A stretch of 34,670 bases of DNA, taken from NCBI GenBank assembly GCA_913063525.1, contig CAJXYV010000011.1:1-34670 (forward strand), written 5' to 3'. The notes beneath the pieces were generated by a model. The model had not been told where the DNA came from. It made no database searches and saw nothing but the letters and a program-made list of their open reading frames with translations. The DNA is from an uncultured Verrucomicrobiota bacterium. Its GTDB lineage: Bacteria > Verrucomicrobiota > Verrucomicrobiia > Verrucomicrobiales > Akkermansiaceae. Both the position numbers and the translations under genes were made by a program. Every line of letters begins with the position of its first letter. Within the stretch, counting starts at the first letter, position 1. Positions 17,729 through 25,415 of this stretch are shown here, piece by piece.

Positions 17729-18661
17729 ATGCCCACCAAGCGATGTCCAAGCATCATTCCAAGATTCACTGGAAGAGGCGGCAAGAAGAATCTCCTTGCC
17801 GCGATTTGCTCGCAAATCTCCGTGGCGGGTGAAATGATCCTCGCTGAGAAAATACTGAAAGCGGGAGATCTTGTTGAATTTTTACCTAGTGAAACCATCA
17901 TTCGACAAGGTGACAGTGATAATGATTTGTATTTTATCGTTAGTGGATCTGTTGGTGTTGTAATCAATCATCGAAAGATTGCAACCCGACTCGCGGGGAC
18001 GCACGTCGGAGAAATGGCTTTGCTTGACAATACGTCGCTCCGAAACGCTTCGATTGTCGCTCAAGAAACCTCCATTCTTTTCAAGATTTGCGAACCTTCA
18101 GTCACTAGAATCGCGAATACCCACCCAAACTTTTGGCGAAGGTTGGCCTTGGAATTGGCGATGCGATTGCGTGAAAGATCAAAATTCATACATGAACCGA
18201 ATAGTGTTTCTCAAGTATTTATTGGATCCTCATCGGAGGGACTGCAAGAGGCGACAAGTTTGAATCGCTCTCTAACGCGCAAGGGTATTACCTGCAATCT
18301 ATGGACTCAGGAAGTTTTTCAGTTATCCAAAACCGCGATTGAGGATCTCGTAAGAATTTCTGAAGCCTGCGATTTTGCCATCATTGTCATGACTGCAGAT
18401 GACATGACATTCAGTCGAGGCATGAAAAAAGCAACGCCAAGGGACAATATTGTTTTTGAGTTGGGACTTTTCATGGGAGCAATCGGGCGAGAGAGAACCT
18501 ATATTGTTTCTCCCAGAGGATCGAATCTCAAATTGCCGACAGATCTTCTTGGCGTGACTCATGCCCCTTACGAGCCGGGGCCGACATCGACTACTGGGAG
18601 GCGAATGAGCGGGGTGACTCGTGCGTTAGCAAAGCAAATTCAGGCAATGGGACCAAAATAG
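17729..18661 (+). CDS. pycTIR: Pycsar effector: cyclic-nucleotide-binding domain plus TIR-like domain
   Basis: The 310-residue product has two domains. Residues about 40-150 form a cyclic-nucleotide-binding beta-barrel with the phosphate-binding cassette GEMALLD...R105-N-A-S. Residues about 163-275 are a TIR-like domain (PF10137 type) with VFIGSSSEG, the DFAIIVMTADD strand, and RDNIVFELGLF, which contains the likely catalytic Glu244. In Pycsar, phage infection triggers synthesis of cCMP or cUMP, which binds such effectors and switches on NAD+ cleavage by TIR, stopping growth. The N-terminus (IIPRFTGRGGKKNLL) matches known effectors of this class, supporting ATG 17729. It lies eight bases upstream of the cyclase gene, in AT-richer DNA than BREX. 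Confidence 0.88.
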   Translation: MPTKRCPSIIPRFTGRGGKKNLLAAICSQISVAGEMILAEKILKAGDLVEFLPSETIIRQGDSDNDLYFIVSGSVGVVINHRKIATRLAGTHVGEMALLDNTSLRNASIVAQETSILFKICEPSVTRIANTHPNFWRRLALELAMRLRERSKFIHEPNSVSQVFIGSSSEGLQEATSLNRSLTRKGITCNLWTQEVFQLSKTAIEDLVRISEACDFAIIVMTADDMTFSRGMKKATPRDNIVFELGLFMGAIGRERTYIVSPRGSNLKLPTDLLGVTHAPYEPGPTSTTGRRMSGVTRALAKQIQAMGPK

Positions 18662-18669
18662 GGAAAATT

Positions 18670-19368
18670 ATGAAATCAGCGGATGAAATACTAGCAGAGA
18701 TCAAAAAAATTCTTGCGACCAAATGGCAAACAAGAGAGGGACTGGTTGTTCCAGAGGCGGAAAATATTCGTTTGGGCAACGACGCGGTTAAACTGAATGG
18801 AACGGTTCTTTATGCCGATATGGCCGACTCAACCGGGTTGGTTAATGGGTTCAAAGATTGGTTTGCCGCTGAAGTTTATAAAGCCTATCTAGTCGCTGCA
18901 TGCCGGGTGATTCGAAATAACGGAGGCATCATCACGGCTTTCGATGGGGACCGGGTAATGGCGGTATATATCGGAAAAGCGAAGGATAGTTCTGCTGCTA
19001 AAACAGCATTGCAGCTCAATTGGGTCGTGATTCAAATTAATGCGGCGATCAAAGCGGCATATACCACTACGGCATTCGTTCTGAAGCACTCCGTAGGGAT
19101 CGACACAAGCAGTCTATTTGTCGCAAGGACGGGAATACGGAATGCCAACGACCTAGTCTGGGTAGGAAGGGCCGCAAACTATGCCGCTAAACTTTCTGGA
19201 TTCTCGGAGTTAGGCTACTCACTGTTCATCACTGAACCTGTTTTCAATGCCATGTCTGATGCATCAAAGAATGGGGGAATTCCAAAACAATGCATGTGGA
19301 TTAAGGGATACTGGGAAGATCGAAATCTGACTATTTACAAGTCCAATTGGCATTGGAAGCCAATCTAG
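18670..19368 (+). CDS. pycC: Pycsar nucleotide cyclase (class III cyclase fold)
   Basis: A 232-residue single-domain cyclase. Metal-binding aspartates are Asp50 in VLYADMADST and Asp94 in FDGDRVMAVY. The C-terminal catalytic segment is VWVGRAANYAAKL, with Asn170 conserved and Lys174 in place of the transition-state Arg. By-eye alignment with mammalian adenylyl cyclase puts Ala90 and Val163 where the adenine-selecting Lys and Asp normally sit, which argues against cAMP and fits a pyrimidine cyclase making cUMP or cCMP. The directly preceding effector has a cyclic-nucleotide domain, so the two genes form a minimal Pycsar operon (effector then cyclase). It lacks the sensor or membrane domains of signalling cyclases. 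Which pyrimidine it uses cannot be read from the sequence. Confidence 0.87.
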   Translation: MKSADEILAEIKKILATKWQTREGLVVPEAENIRLGNDAVKLNGTVLYADMADSTGLVNGFKDWFAAEVYKAYLVAACRVIRNNGGIITAFDGDRVMAVYIGKAKDSSAAKTALQLNWVVIQINAAIKAAYTTTAFVLKHSVGIDTSSLFVARTGIRNANDLVWVGRAANYAAKLSGFSELGYSLFITEPVFNAMSDASKNGGIPKQCMWIKGYWEDRNLTIYKSNWHWKPI

Positions 19369-19454
19369 GCTCATCCAGGTATGACGTGTTCAACCATTTT
19401 AGAAATTAGGTAAAACTCACTCTTGCCGTCATTTGGCCAGCCATCACATTCACC

Positions 19455-20576
19455 ATGAAACTTCGCATTCTCCATACCGCCGATAACCACATCGGAATTT
19501 CGTTTGCTCAATACCCGGACCTGGTTCGCGACCGCCTGTTCGAGGAGCGTTTTTCCGCGCTTGAGCGACTAGTTTTCACCGGGAATCAACGGCATGCCCA
19601 CTTTCTTGTGGTGGCCGGCGACTTGTTCGACAAACAGACGGTCACCAAAGGGCAGATCGAGCGGGCCGTGGGAATTCTTGCCACATTTGATGGAGAACAC
19701 GTCCTGGTGCTGGCCGGGAATCATGACCACTACGAGGGACCGGACAATAAGCTCTGGCGGTGGTTCCGGAGTGCCTGCGAGGGTACCTGTGTGCTTCCGT
19801 TGACCGATCCGACGACCAAAGAGTTTGAGATGGACGATTTCCGTGTGCGCTTTTACGCCTGTCCATGTCCGAGCAAGCACAGCAAGCAGCATACCATCGG
19901 ATGGGTCGCGGATACTGATAAGGAATCGGAAGTCATCCACATCGGAATCGCCCACGGAAACGTCGAGGGGCTAGGCTTGGACGCGGACCAGCGCTACTTC
20001 AACATGTCCGAGGAGGACATGCGTGGTGCCGGAGTTCACACCTGGTTGCTTGGGCACATCCATGTGCCAGCGCCAGCACCGGGAACGACGGGAAGGCCTC
20101 TGTATTTCATGCCGGGCATCCATACGCCCGACTCCGTAAAAACCACACACCCTGGTCATGCGTGGTGGATCGAGTTGGGGGCAGACGGTTCGTGCCACCA
20201 TGAGCAACTGACTTCCGGTGGTGTTCGATTTGTCAGACTGAGGCGTTCGTTGGAGGACGGGGCGGGAATCGAAGATCTGCGAGTTGCCTGTGCATCGCTC
20301 GATGCGTCTAATACGGTTTTAGATCTTCAACTCACAGGCCGCCTCAACGAGGAGGAGCTTTCCGAACTCAATCAACTCCTGGATGAGATAAAATCGCGCT
20401 TCCTCCACCTCACGCGTGAACAGGACATTGCCCAGGTGCTCGATGCTGCGGGCATTGCAAGTCGCTTCCCCGACGGAACACTTCCCAACAAGCTGCTGCT
20501 TGAGCTCCTCGCTGACGAGTCTAACGCCGGCGATGCTCATCTGGCGCTGGACATCATCGAAACCCTTCAATCGTAA
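19455..20576 (+). CDS. SbcD/Mre11-like metallophosphoesterase nuclease
   Basis: The 373-residue product has the five calcineurin-like phosphoesterase motifs of Mre11/SbcD in order: HTADNHIG (Asp10, His12), VVAGDLFD, LAGNHDHYEG, the GIAHGNVEG strand and LLGHIHVP. These bind two metal ions for DNA exo- and endonuclease activity. The C-terminal about 100 residues are helical and should dock on the ATPase partner. The start of the next gene overlaps the stop codon (TAATG), so the two are stoichiometrically coupled. It is closer in style to YhaO-type SbcD homologues than to E. coli SbcD. It lies between Pycsar and a retron, so a defence or DNA-end-processing role is possible, but housekeeping repair cannot be excluded. 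Confidence 0.85.
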   Translation: MKLRILHTADNHIGISFAQYPDLVRDRLFEERFSALERLVFTGNQRHAHFLVVAGDLFDKQTVTKGQIERAVGILATFDGEHVLVLAGNHDHYEGPDNKLWRWFRSACEGTCVLPLTDPTTKEFEMDDFRVRFYACPCPSKHSKQHTIGWVADTDKESEVIHIGIAHGNVEGLGLDADQRYFNMSEEDMRGAGVHTWLLGHIHVPAPAPGTTGRPLYFMPGIHTPDSVKTTHPGHAWWIELGADGSCHHEQLTSGGVRFVRLRRSLEDGAGIEDLRVACASLDASNTVLDLQLTGRLNEEELSELNQLLDEIKSRFLHLTREQDIAQVLDAAGIASRFPDGTLPNKLLLELLADESNAGDAHLALDIIETLQS

Positions 20577-23011
20577 TGAAAATCCTCAGCATTCGCCTGC
20601 ATCCATTCGGTGGAGTCTCCGATCGGACCTGCAATTTTTACGATGGCGTGAACGTAATCGAAGGTCCAAACGAGTTCGGTAAGAGCACGTTGAACAACGC
20701 CCTGTGGCACGGACTTTTCACACCGACGAACCTGCCGCCAGTGGGATTGAAAAAGGCCTTGGGCCGCTGGTATCCGCGCCCTGGTGGTGATCATTCGCGA
20801 GTCACCTTGGAATTTGAATCAGAAGGTCGGAAGTGGACTTTGCAAAAAACGTGGGGAGCTGGCGCTTCGTCCATAATCCAGTCTAACGAGAGCGCGGCAA
20901 TCGCCGAGCCAGGGAAGGTTCAGGAACAACTGCTGGCACTGGTCCATCGCAATGAGGCCACTTGGCGGCATGTGCTCTTTGTCGGACAGGCTCAATTGAC
21001 ACAAACGATGCAGGTGTTGAAGGAGCAATCGAAGGAGATCGACGACATTCAACCTTTGATCGCGGGCGCGGCAGCCATTCCCGGTGACATTTCCCCTGAC
21101 AAACTTGCGGCAGCTATCGAGGAACGCATCGAAGGACACTTCGGTCGGTGGGACATCAGCACAGCAGGTCCCGAAAAAGGCCGAGGGGTTGACAACCCTT
21201 GGTCAAATGGAATCGGCCCCCAGCTTGCTGCCTACTACGCGATGGAAACGGTTCGCCGGGAATTAAAGAATGTTCGTGGCTACGAGGAACAAGTCGATGA
21301 GGTGAATACCAAGATCAATGGGCTTCAATCCAAGATCGAAGTCGATAGGGACTTTGTTACCACCGGGAGTGGATTGAAAGACGGTCTCGCCAGTCATGGC
21401 GGCTTGGAAGAAAAGCTTAAGCGTCTCAGTGGCGAGCAAACCACTCTGAAGTCTGTCTTGATGGATTGGCCAGGTGCGGAAAAGTTGATCGAAGGGAAAG
21501 AGGCCGAGTTGAAAGGACTCAAAACGACTCTGCAATCCCTAGTTGATGAATTAAGGAGCGCCAAGATGCGCGCCGGGGCAGAGCAGTTGAGATTGACGTA
21601 CGACAAGCTGGTCGAAGCAAGGGGGGCCTGGAATACCGAAGCGAAGAGGCTCAGCGAATCGAAATCAGTATCCACTGAATTATTGGCCGAGCTGAAGCGA
21701 CTCGAAAAGGAGATCAGCGATCTACGGATCAAGATCGAAGCTCAGAAGCTGAGTGCCAAAATCGAGAGCAAGGCGTCCGCTTCCCTCACGATCGTGCGAG
21801 GTACGGATGCGCCGGAGACGCTTACGCTCAACCCAGCTGAGATTTGGGAAGGCCAGGCTGATGGCAAGCTGATCGTCGAATTGCATGATATGAAGATCAG
21901 CGTCGAAAGTGGCACGGGGGACATGAACGCCCTGTTCGAACAACTTGAGAGGGCCATCCAAAGGCGAAACGAAACGCTTGGAACGCTTGGTCACGAAAGC
22001 CTCTCATCGGCAGAGGCGGCGGATATCAATCACCAGAGGTGCGTCAGGGACGAAAAGCACAAAAAGGAACTCTACATCGCTGCACTCCTTGGGCGCACCG
22101 AGGAAGAATGGGCGGTTGAAATCGCCGCACTTCAAGCACTTCCCGAAACCCGGTCGGTGGCGACCCTTGAGGCTGAGCAGGCAACCGCGATGGGGAATGA
22201 GGCCAAGCTCACCTTAGAGATTCAAGAGGAGCGAAAAAAGATCGTAAATTGGGCCACTGAGCACACGGACTTGGACACGCTCATGACCAAGATCCTGGCA
22301 AAGACCGGTGAACTCAATGCCGCCAAGCTTGAGCTGGACGGACTGCCGCCGCTGCCTGAAGGGTTCAGTTCCGTTTCCGATTATTTAGAGGTGCTCCGTC
22401 AAAAGGAGCGCTGCCAGTCTGAGATGGAAGACAAACTCAGTGAACTCAAGATCGAGCAAGCGAAATGGGCGGGTGGAGCGCCGAGTCAAACCGCAGAGGA
22501 ATTACGTGATCAACTTGAAGCCAAAGAACGGGAGTTCCAGCGGAAGCAGGCAATCGGACATGCACTGATGCGTATCCGTGCGAAGTTGCAGGAGGTTGTT
22601 GCCCGCAGCAGTGCCAACGACCCAATGGAGGGGCTTGCCTCCGCAGTCGCAGGCCATTTCAAGAACCTCACGTGCGGTCGCTACGATGGAGTGAAGTTGG
22701 ATGGTCCCACCCCAACCGAAATCAGCGGACCCGTGGTTTTGGAAACGGGATTGCTCTCACAAGGAACCCTTGGCTCGCTGGCCCTTGCCACCCGGATGGC
22801 ACTCGCCGAATTGTATCTCGACGGCATGGAAGGCTTCCTAGTTCTCGACGATCCGTTCACCGACATGGACCCTCCTCGCCGTCGGGCTGCGGAGCGTTGC
22901 CTCGGGGAATTCGCAAAGCAGCGTCAGGTGCTATTCTTTACCTGCCACCCGGATCATGCGCGGGAATTGGTAGAATTTGCCGGTGCCAAGATGCCGGTGA
23001 TAACAGGTTAG
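20576..23011 (+). CDS. SbcC/Rad50-like (YhaN-like) ATPase without a zinc hook
   Basis: The 811-residue product has an N-terminal Walker A GPNEFGKST (30-38), a long central coiled coil (about residues 240-680, rich in Glu, Lys and Leu) and a C-terminal half-site. That half-site has a signature LLSQGTLGS, Walker B FLVLDDPFTDMD and a histidine switch TCHPDH. This is the split ABC ATPase of SMC/Rad50 proteins. It is shorter than E. coli SbcC (about 1050) and has no Cys-x-x-Cys zinc hook in the coiled coil, so dimerisation must differ. A hydrophobic insert near residues 400-450 interrupts the coil. It overlaps the SbcD-like gene by one base. Together they should form an ATP-controlled DNA-end nuclease. 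Confidence 0.85.
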   Translation: MKILSIRLHPFGGVSDRTCNFYDGVNVIEGPNEFGKSTLNNALWHGLFTPTNLPPVGLKKALGRWYPRPGGDHSRVTLEFESEGRKWTLQKTWGAGASSIIQSNESAAIAEPGKVQEQLLALVHRNEATWRHVLFVGQAQLTQTMQVLKEQSKEIDDIQPLIAGAAAIPGDISPDKLAAAIEERIEGHFGRWDISTAGPEKGRGVDNPWSNGIGPQLAAYYAMETVRRELKNVRGYEEQVDEVNTKINGLQSKIEVDRDFVTTGSGLKDGLASHGGLEEKLKRLSGEQTTLKSVLMDWPGAEKLIEGKEAELKGLKTTLQSLVDELRSAKMRAGAEQLRLTYDKLVEARGAWNTEAKRLSESKSVSTELLAELKRLEKEISDLRIKIEAQKLSAKIESKASASLTIVRGTDAPETLTLNPAEIWEGQADGKLIVELHDMKISVESGTGDMNALFEQLERAIQRRNETLGTLGHESLSSAEAADINHQRCVRDEKHKKELYIAALLGRTEEEWAVEIAALQALPETRSVATLEAEQATAMGNEAKLTLEIQEERKKIVNWATEHTDLDTLMTKILAKTGELNAAKLELDGLPPLPEGFSSVSDYLEVLRQKERCQSEMEDKLSELKIEQAKWAGGAPSQTAEELRDQLEAKEREFQRKQAIGHALMRIRAKLQEVVARSSANDPMEGLASAVAGHFKNLTCGRYDGVKLDGPTPTEISGPVVLETGLLSQGTLGSLALATRMALAELYLDGMEGFLVLDDPFTDMDPPRRRAAERCLGEFAKQRQVLFFTCHPDHARELVEFAGAKMPVITG

Positions 23012-23142
23012 CTCAGCTGAATCTTTATTTCATGAACAAGAACGATCAAGATCCCAGCCGAGCGAATCCCTGTGACTCGGAGGACCCTGGTAACGCGAAT
23101 TGTGAGTTGGGTAAAAGTGACAATGATCTTCGGTTTTGTGGT

Positions 23143-24276
23143 TCACACTGAAGAATCAGGTTCATTCAGCAGTTTTCTTGCCTGCTCTGGGTTTGCCATT
23201 CGAATGAACGACATGTAGCCATTCAACTTGGCGATTTCGTCGTCTGGCAGCTTGCCTAGGCTTTTCTGGTGAAGCATGGCACGAACCAGGCGGATGGTTG
23301 AGCGGCGGACTCTTGGTTCTGAACCATTAACGATAAGTCCGGTTGTCAGTCTCGTCGCTGGTGCCCGCATGACCGTGGTCTTCTCGGCATTAAGTGTAAA
23401 GCCACAGTCGTTTACGATCTGCTCCACCGACCATTTCAGTACATTCACTTTTCCTCGATGATCGGTCGTGGAAAAGGTGAGGTCGTCCGCATAACGGGTG
23501 TATTGGAATCCCATCGACGCTGCGAGACCGAGAAGCCGCGCATCCAGTCTACGGGCGGCAAGGTTCGCTAATTGAGGCGAAGTTGGCGCACCCTGTGGCA
23601 GGCCCCGGCGCTTCAGTATTCTTGGTTTCGCTCTGGCTTCTAGTTCTTGGACGTGCATTTTTTGCACGAAGGCGCTATCGGCTAGATTACTGGAGATCTC
23701 ATTATCATAGCTTTTACTGTGCTCGTACATCTCTTCGACACCCGCGTAAAGTTCGCTGATCGCACTTTTCGCAATGGAAGTGAATTTATTATTTTGGAGC
23801 TTTAGCTGTGCGATTGGGGAAGGTGACGCCAAATCGGATTCGATCGTGGTCAGGTAAGCTAGGAGCCTCGCGTCACGTTGGGATAATCCAAGATCCTCGA
23901 AAATACCCCAAACGCGGGTAAATGATACAGACGGAAAGAAGTCCTTGAGGTCAAGTTTCACGAGCACCATCTTATCACAATGAACCAGTGCATGGTCTCG
24001 GATCGAGAGTCCTCGTCTGAAAGCCGTCACGCAATCCGGAGGTTCCGGCGCGCTGTCAAGAATCAGGCTCTTGATTTGTCCCTGGACATAAAAAAGGTCA
24101 TCAATCGGTTTATGAATTTGCCTAGCCCCACCCGAGCGCTTGGGAATTTCAAACTGGGTGTAGCCTCGATTCCTGCGCACAAGAAAATAGATGCGCCAGA
24201 GGCCTTTTTCACTGACGTTCAGGAGTTTGGAGATCGTTTTCACGGCATGTAGAGGGGATGCCGGCAGTTGGACCAT
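23143..24276 (-). CDS. Retron-type reverse transcriptase
   Basis: The 377-residue product has RT motif A KLDLKDFFPSV (107-117), motif B GLPQGAPTSPQLAN (225-238), and the catalytic YADD box (262-265) in YTRYADDLTFS. It shows retron hallmarks: a motif-X-like RDHALVH (93-99) where retrons have NAxxH, and TTGLIVN (311-317) where retrons have VTG. Motifs A and B are about 110 residues apart because of an extra helical, charged block (about 147-222). The strand and the candidate msr-msd RNA just upstream support a retron rather than a group II intron or DGR enzyme. ATG 24276 lies in the loop of a stable hairpin; a downstream GTG (residue 12) is an alternative start. It is convergent with the SbcC-like gene. 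Confidence 0.93.
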   Translation of the reverse strand: MVQLPASPLHAVKTISKLLNVSEKGLWRIYFLVRRNRGYTQFEIPKRSGGARQIHKPIDDLFYVQGQIKSLILDSAPEPPDCVTAFRRGLSIRDHALVHCDKMVLVKLDLKDFFPSVSFTRVWGIFEDLGLSQRDARLLAYLTTIESDLASPSPIAQLKLQNNKFTSIAKSAISELYAGVEEMYEHSKSYDNEISSNLADSAFVQKMHVQELEARAKPRILKRRGLPQGAPTSPQLANLAARRLDARLLGLAASMGFQYTRYADDLTFSTTDHRGKVNVLKWSVEQIVNDCGFTLNAEKTTVMRAPATRLTTGLIVNGSEPRVRRSTIRLVRAMLHQKSLGKLPDDEIAKLNGYMSFIRMANPEQARKLLNEPDSSV

Positions 24277-24292
24277 TGATCCAACCGCCGGC
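24260..24292 (-). promoter_or_regulatory. Hairpin with the RT start codon in its loop
   Basis: On the minus strand, GCCGGCGGTTGGA (24292-24280) pairs with TCCAACTGCCGGC (24272-24260). This is a 13-bp stem with a single G-U wobble and a seven-base loop, TCAATGG. The ATG of the reverse transcriptase (24276-24274) is inside the loop, and any ribosome-binding site would be in the left arm. It may limit RT translation or mark the 3' boundary of the retron RNA. The pairing is certain from the sequence; the regulatory role is inferred. Confidence 0.6.
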
Positions 24293-24300
24293 GGCTTTCA

Positions 24301-24521
24301 CCAACTTTCTGCTCAGCGATAGGGGCCAAGCTAGCAAGATGAGGCTCAAGGACTTACGCACTACAGGGTGGTGCGTAAGTCCTTGAGGGTCACGCCGCTA
24401 AGGTGGCCCCGCAGCGCCTCGGGTTAGACACAAATACCTACTGGCGAAACACCAGCATTGATCATGACTGAAAGCAGTTGATGTTCAACCCGGGTGATCA
24501 GAACGGTCAAGCAGTAACTGG
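24301..24521 (-). ncRNA. Candidate retron msr-msd RNA
   Basis: The stretch directly upstream of the RT folds like a retron RNA on the RT strand. A possible a1/a2 pair joins 24521-24508 (CCAGTTACTGCTTG) and 24315-24301 (TGAGCAGAAAGTTGG) with 13 pairs, four of them wobble, around a small internal loop. Inside, CGGGTT (24492-24487) pairs with AACCCG (24425-24420). It encloses two msr-like hairpins: ACTG-CTTT-CAGT (24478-24467) and CTGG-TGTTTCG-CCAG (24455-24441), whose loop recalls the TGTTTCG hairpin of Ec86. The msd part has an outer GGGGCCA/TGGCCCC stem (24410-24404 with 24328-24322) and a perfect 17-bp hairpin (24387-24371 with 24361-24345, nine-base loop). The branching G is not certain. 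Confidence 0.7.
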
Positions 24522-24660
24522 ATACAACACAGCATCATGGTCATATGAAAAAAGCTGTTTTCCTCTTTCGTAATTGTATCAAATGGCCGTGGGTGCCTAC
24601 TTCAGTTCATTAGTTACCAGGCCCTTCCGTGGACGCGAATGCTTGCGCTAGTCCAAAATT

Positions 24661-25092
24661 TCAGCGCAACAAGATAAGTTGAGGCACACAGTCAGACCCC
24701 ACCCAGACGATGGCGTCCTGGTCGAAGTGAGTGCCGATTGCCTTGGCGGGCTCCAAGGCCAGGCCGAGGGCAAAGTAGCTGTACTCAGCAGGCCAGTCGG
24801 TTCCCTCTTCGCTGCCAGAGCCCTCGATAGAAGCAAGCCCGAGCCTTTCGATTTCACCCGCCAATTGGGCGTGGGCTTGGTCGTTGGCCTCATCAGATTG
24901 CGTCGCGCCGCGTGGGTTGTAAGCGGTGAGGAATGCGCCGCAGTCAACGCCTCCGCTGGCAAAAAGGGCCGCCAGTCGCTCCGACCGCTTGCCTATGGAC
25001 AAGATGATGTCGGTGCCGGTGTGGCCTAGCCGGTAATCGGTGGCCATGTAGGCCCGGATCTTGTCGGGGTGGATTTGGGTCGTTTCAGACAT
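24661..25092 (-). CDS. DUF3293-like protein
   Basis: A 143-residue protein from ATG 25092 (MSETTQIH); the frame is open further upstream but the extra residues look non-coding. It has the DUF3293 hallmarks AFLTAYNPRG in the middle, a following acidic helix, and a C-terminal FDQDAIVWVG, the family's 'f.QnAi.w' end. The biochemical role of DUF3293 is unknown. It is on the same strand as, and about 140 bases upstream of, the candidate retron RNA, so read-through from its promoter into the retron is possible. It may equally be the last core gene before the island. Confidence 0.7.
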   Translation of the reverse strand: MSETTQIHPDKIRAYMATDYRLGHTGTDIILSIGKRSERLAALFASGGVDCGAFLTAYNPRGATQSDEANDQAHAQLAGEIERLGLASIEGSGSEEGTDWPAEYSYFALGLALEPAKAIGTHFDQDAIVWVGSDCVPQLILLR

Positions 25093-25415
25093 GATTGAAT
25101 GCGAAAAATATTTTAGGGGTGTAGTCCGTTGAATCAATCGAAATTCGCGGAGATCACCGCCCGCGAGATTGAAATAGGCCGGCGCTGGAATCACGAGAAA
25201 TTGGTCTCAGCGGTTGGCCTCCTGGTCGTTGAGGCCGCTAGGAGGTAGACGCGCGACAAGGTTTGTGTGTTTGTAGACTAGGGAATCTAAACAAGCAGCC
25301 TCGCGTCATAAGAGGCAGTAAAGACGTTAGGGAAACTTGGCGGATTCGTTCCCACTTTTGTTCCCGTTTTGGCTTTTTTCGGGCTTATCAAAACGTAACC
25401 GATTGATAATAAATA
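25093..25415. other. Noncoding stretch between the DUF3293 gene and tRNA-Pro
   Basis: I see no convincing gene in these roughly 320 bases. It contains a 6-bp hairpin GGCCTC/GAGGCC (25216-25221 with 25231-25236) without a following T-run, and a repeated GTTCCC near 25350-25366. It abuts the 3' end of tRNA-Pro. No copy of the tRNA 3' end that could mark an attachment site was seen elsewhere in the window. Confidence 0.5.

Noticed and set aside
23032..23151. 39-codon frame with three Cys between the SbcC-like gene and the RT end
   Set aside because: No ribosome-binding site and an overlap with the RT 3' end; no family recognised. It could be a small gene, but the evidence is too thin.
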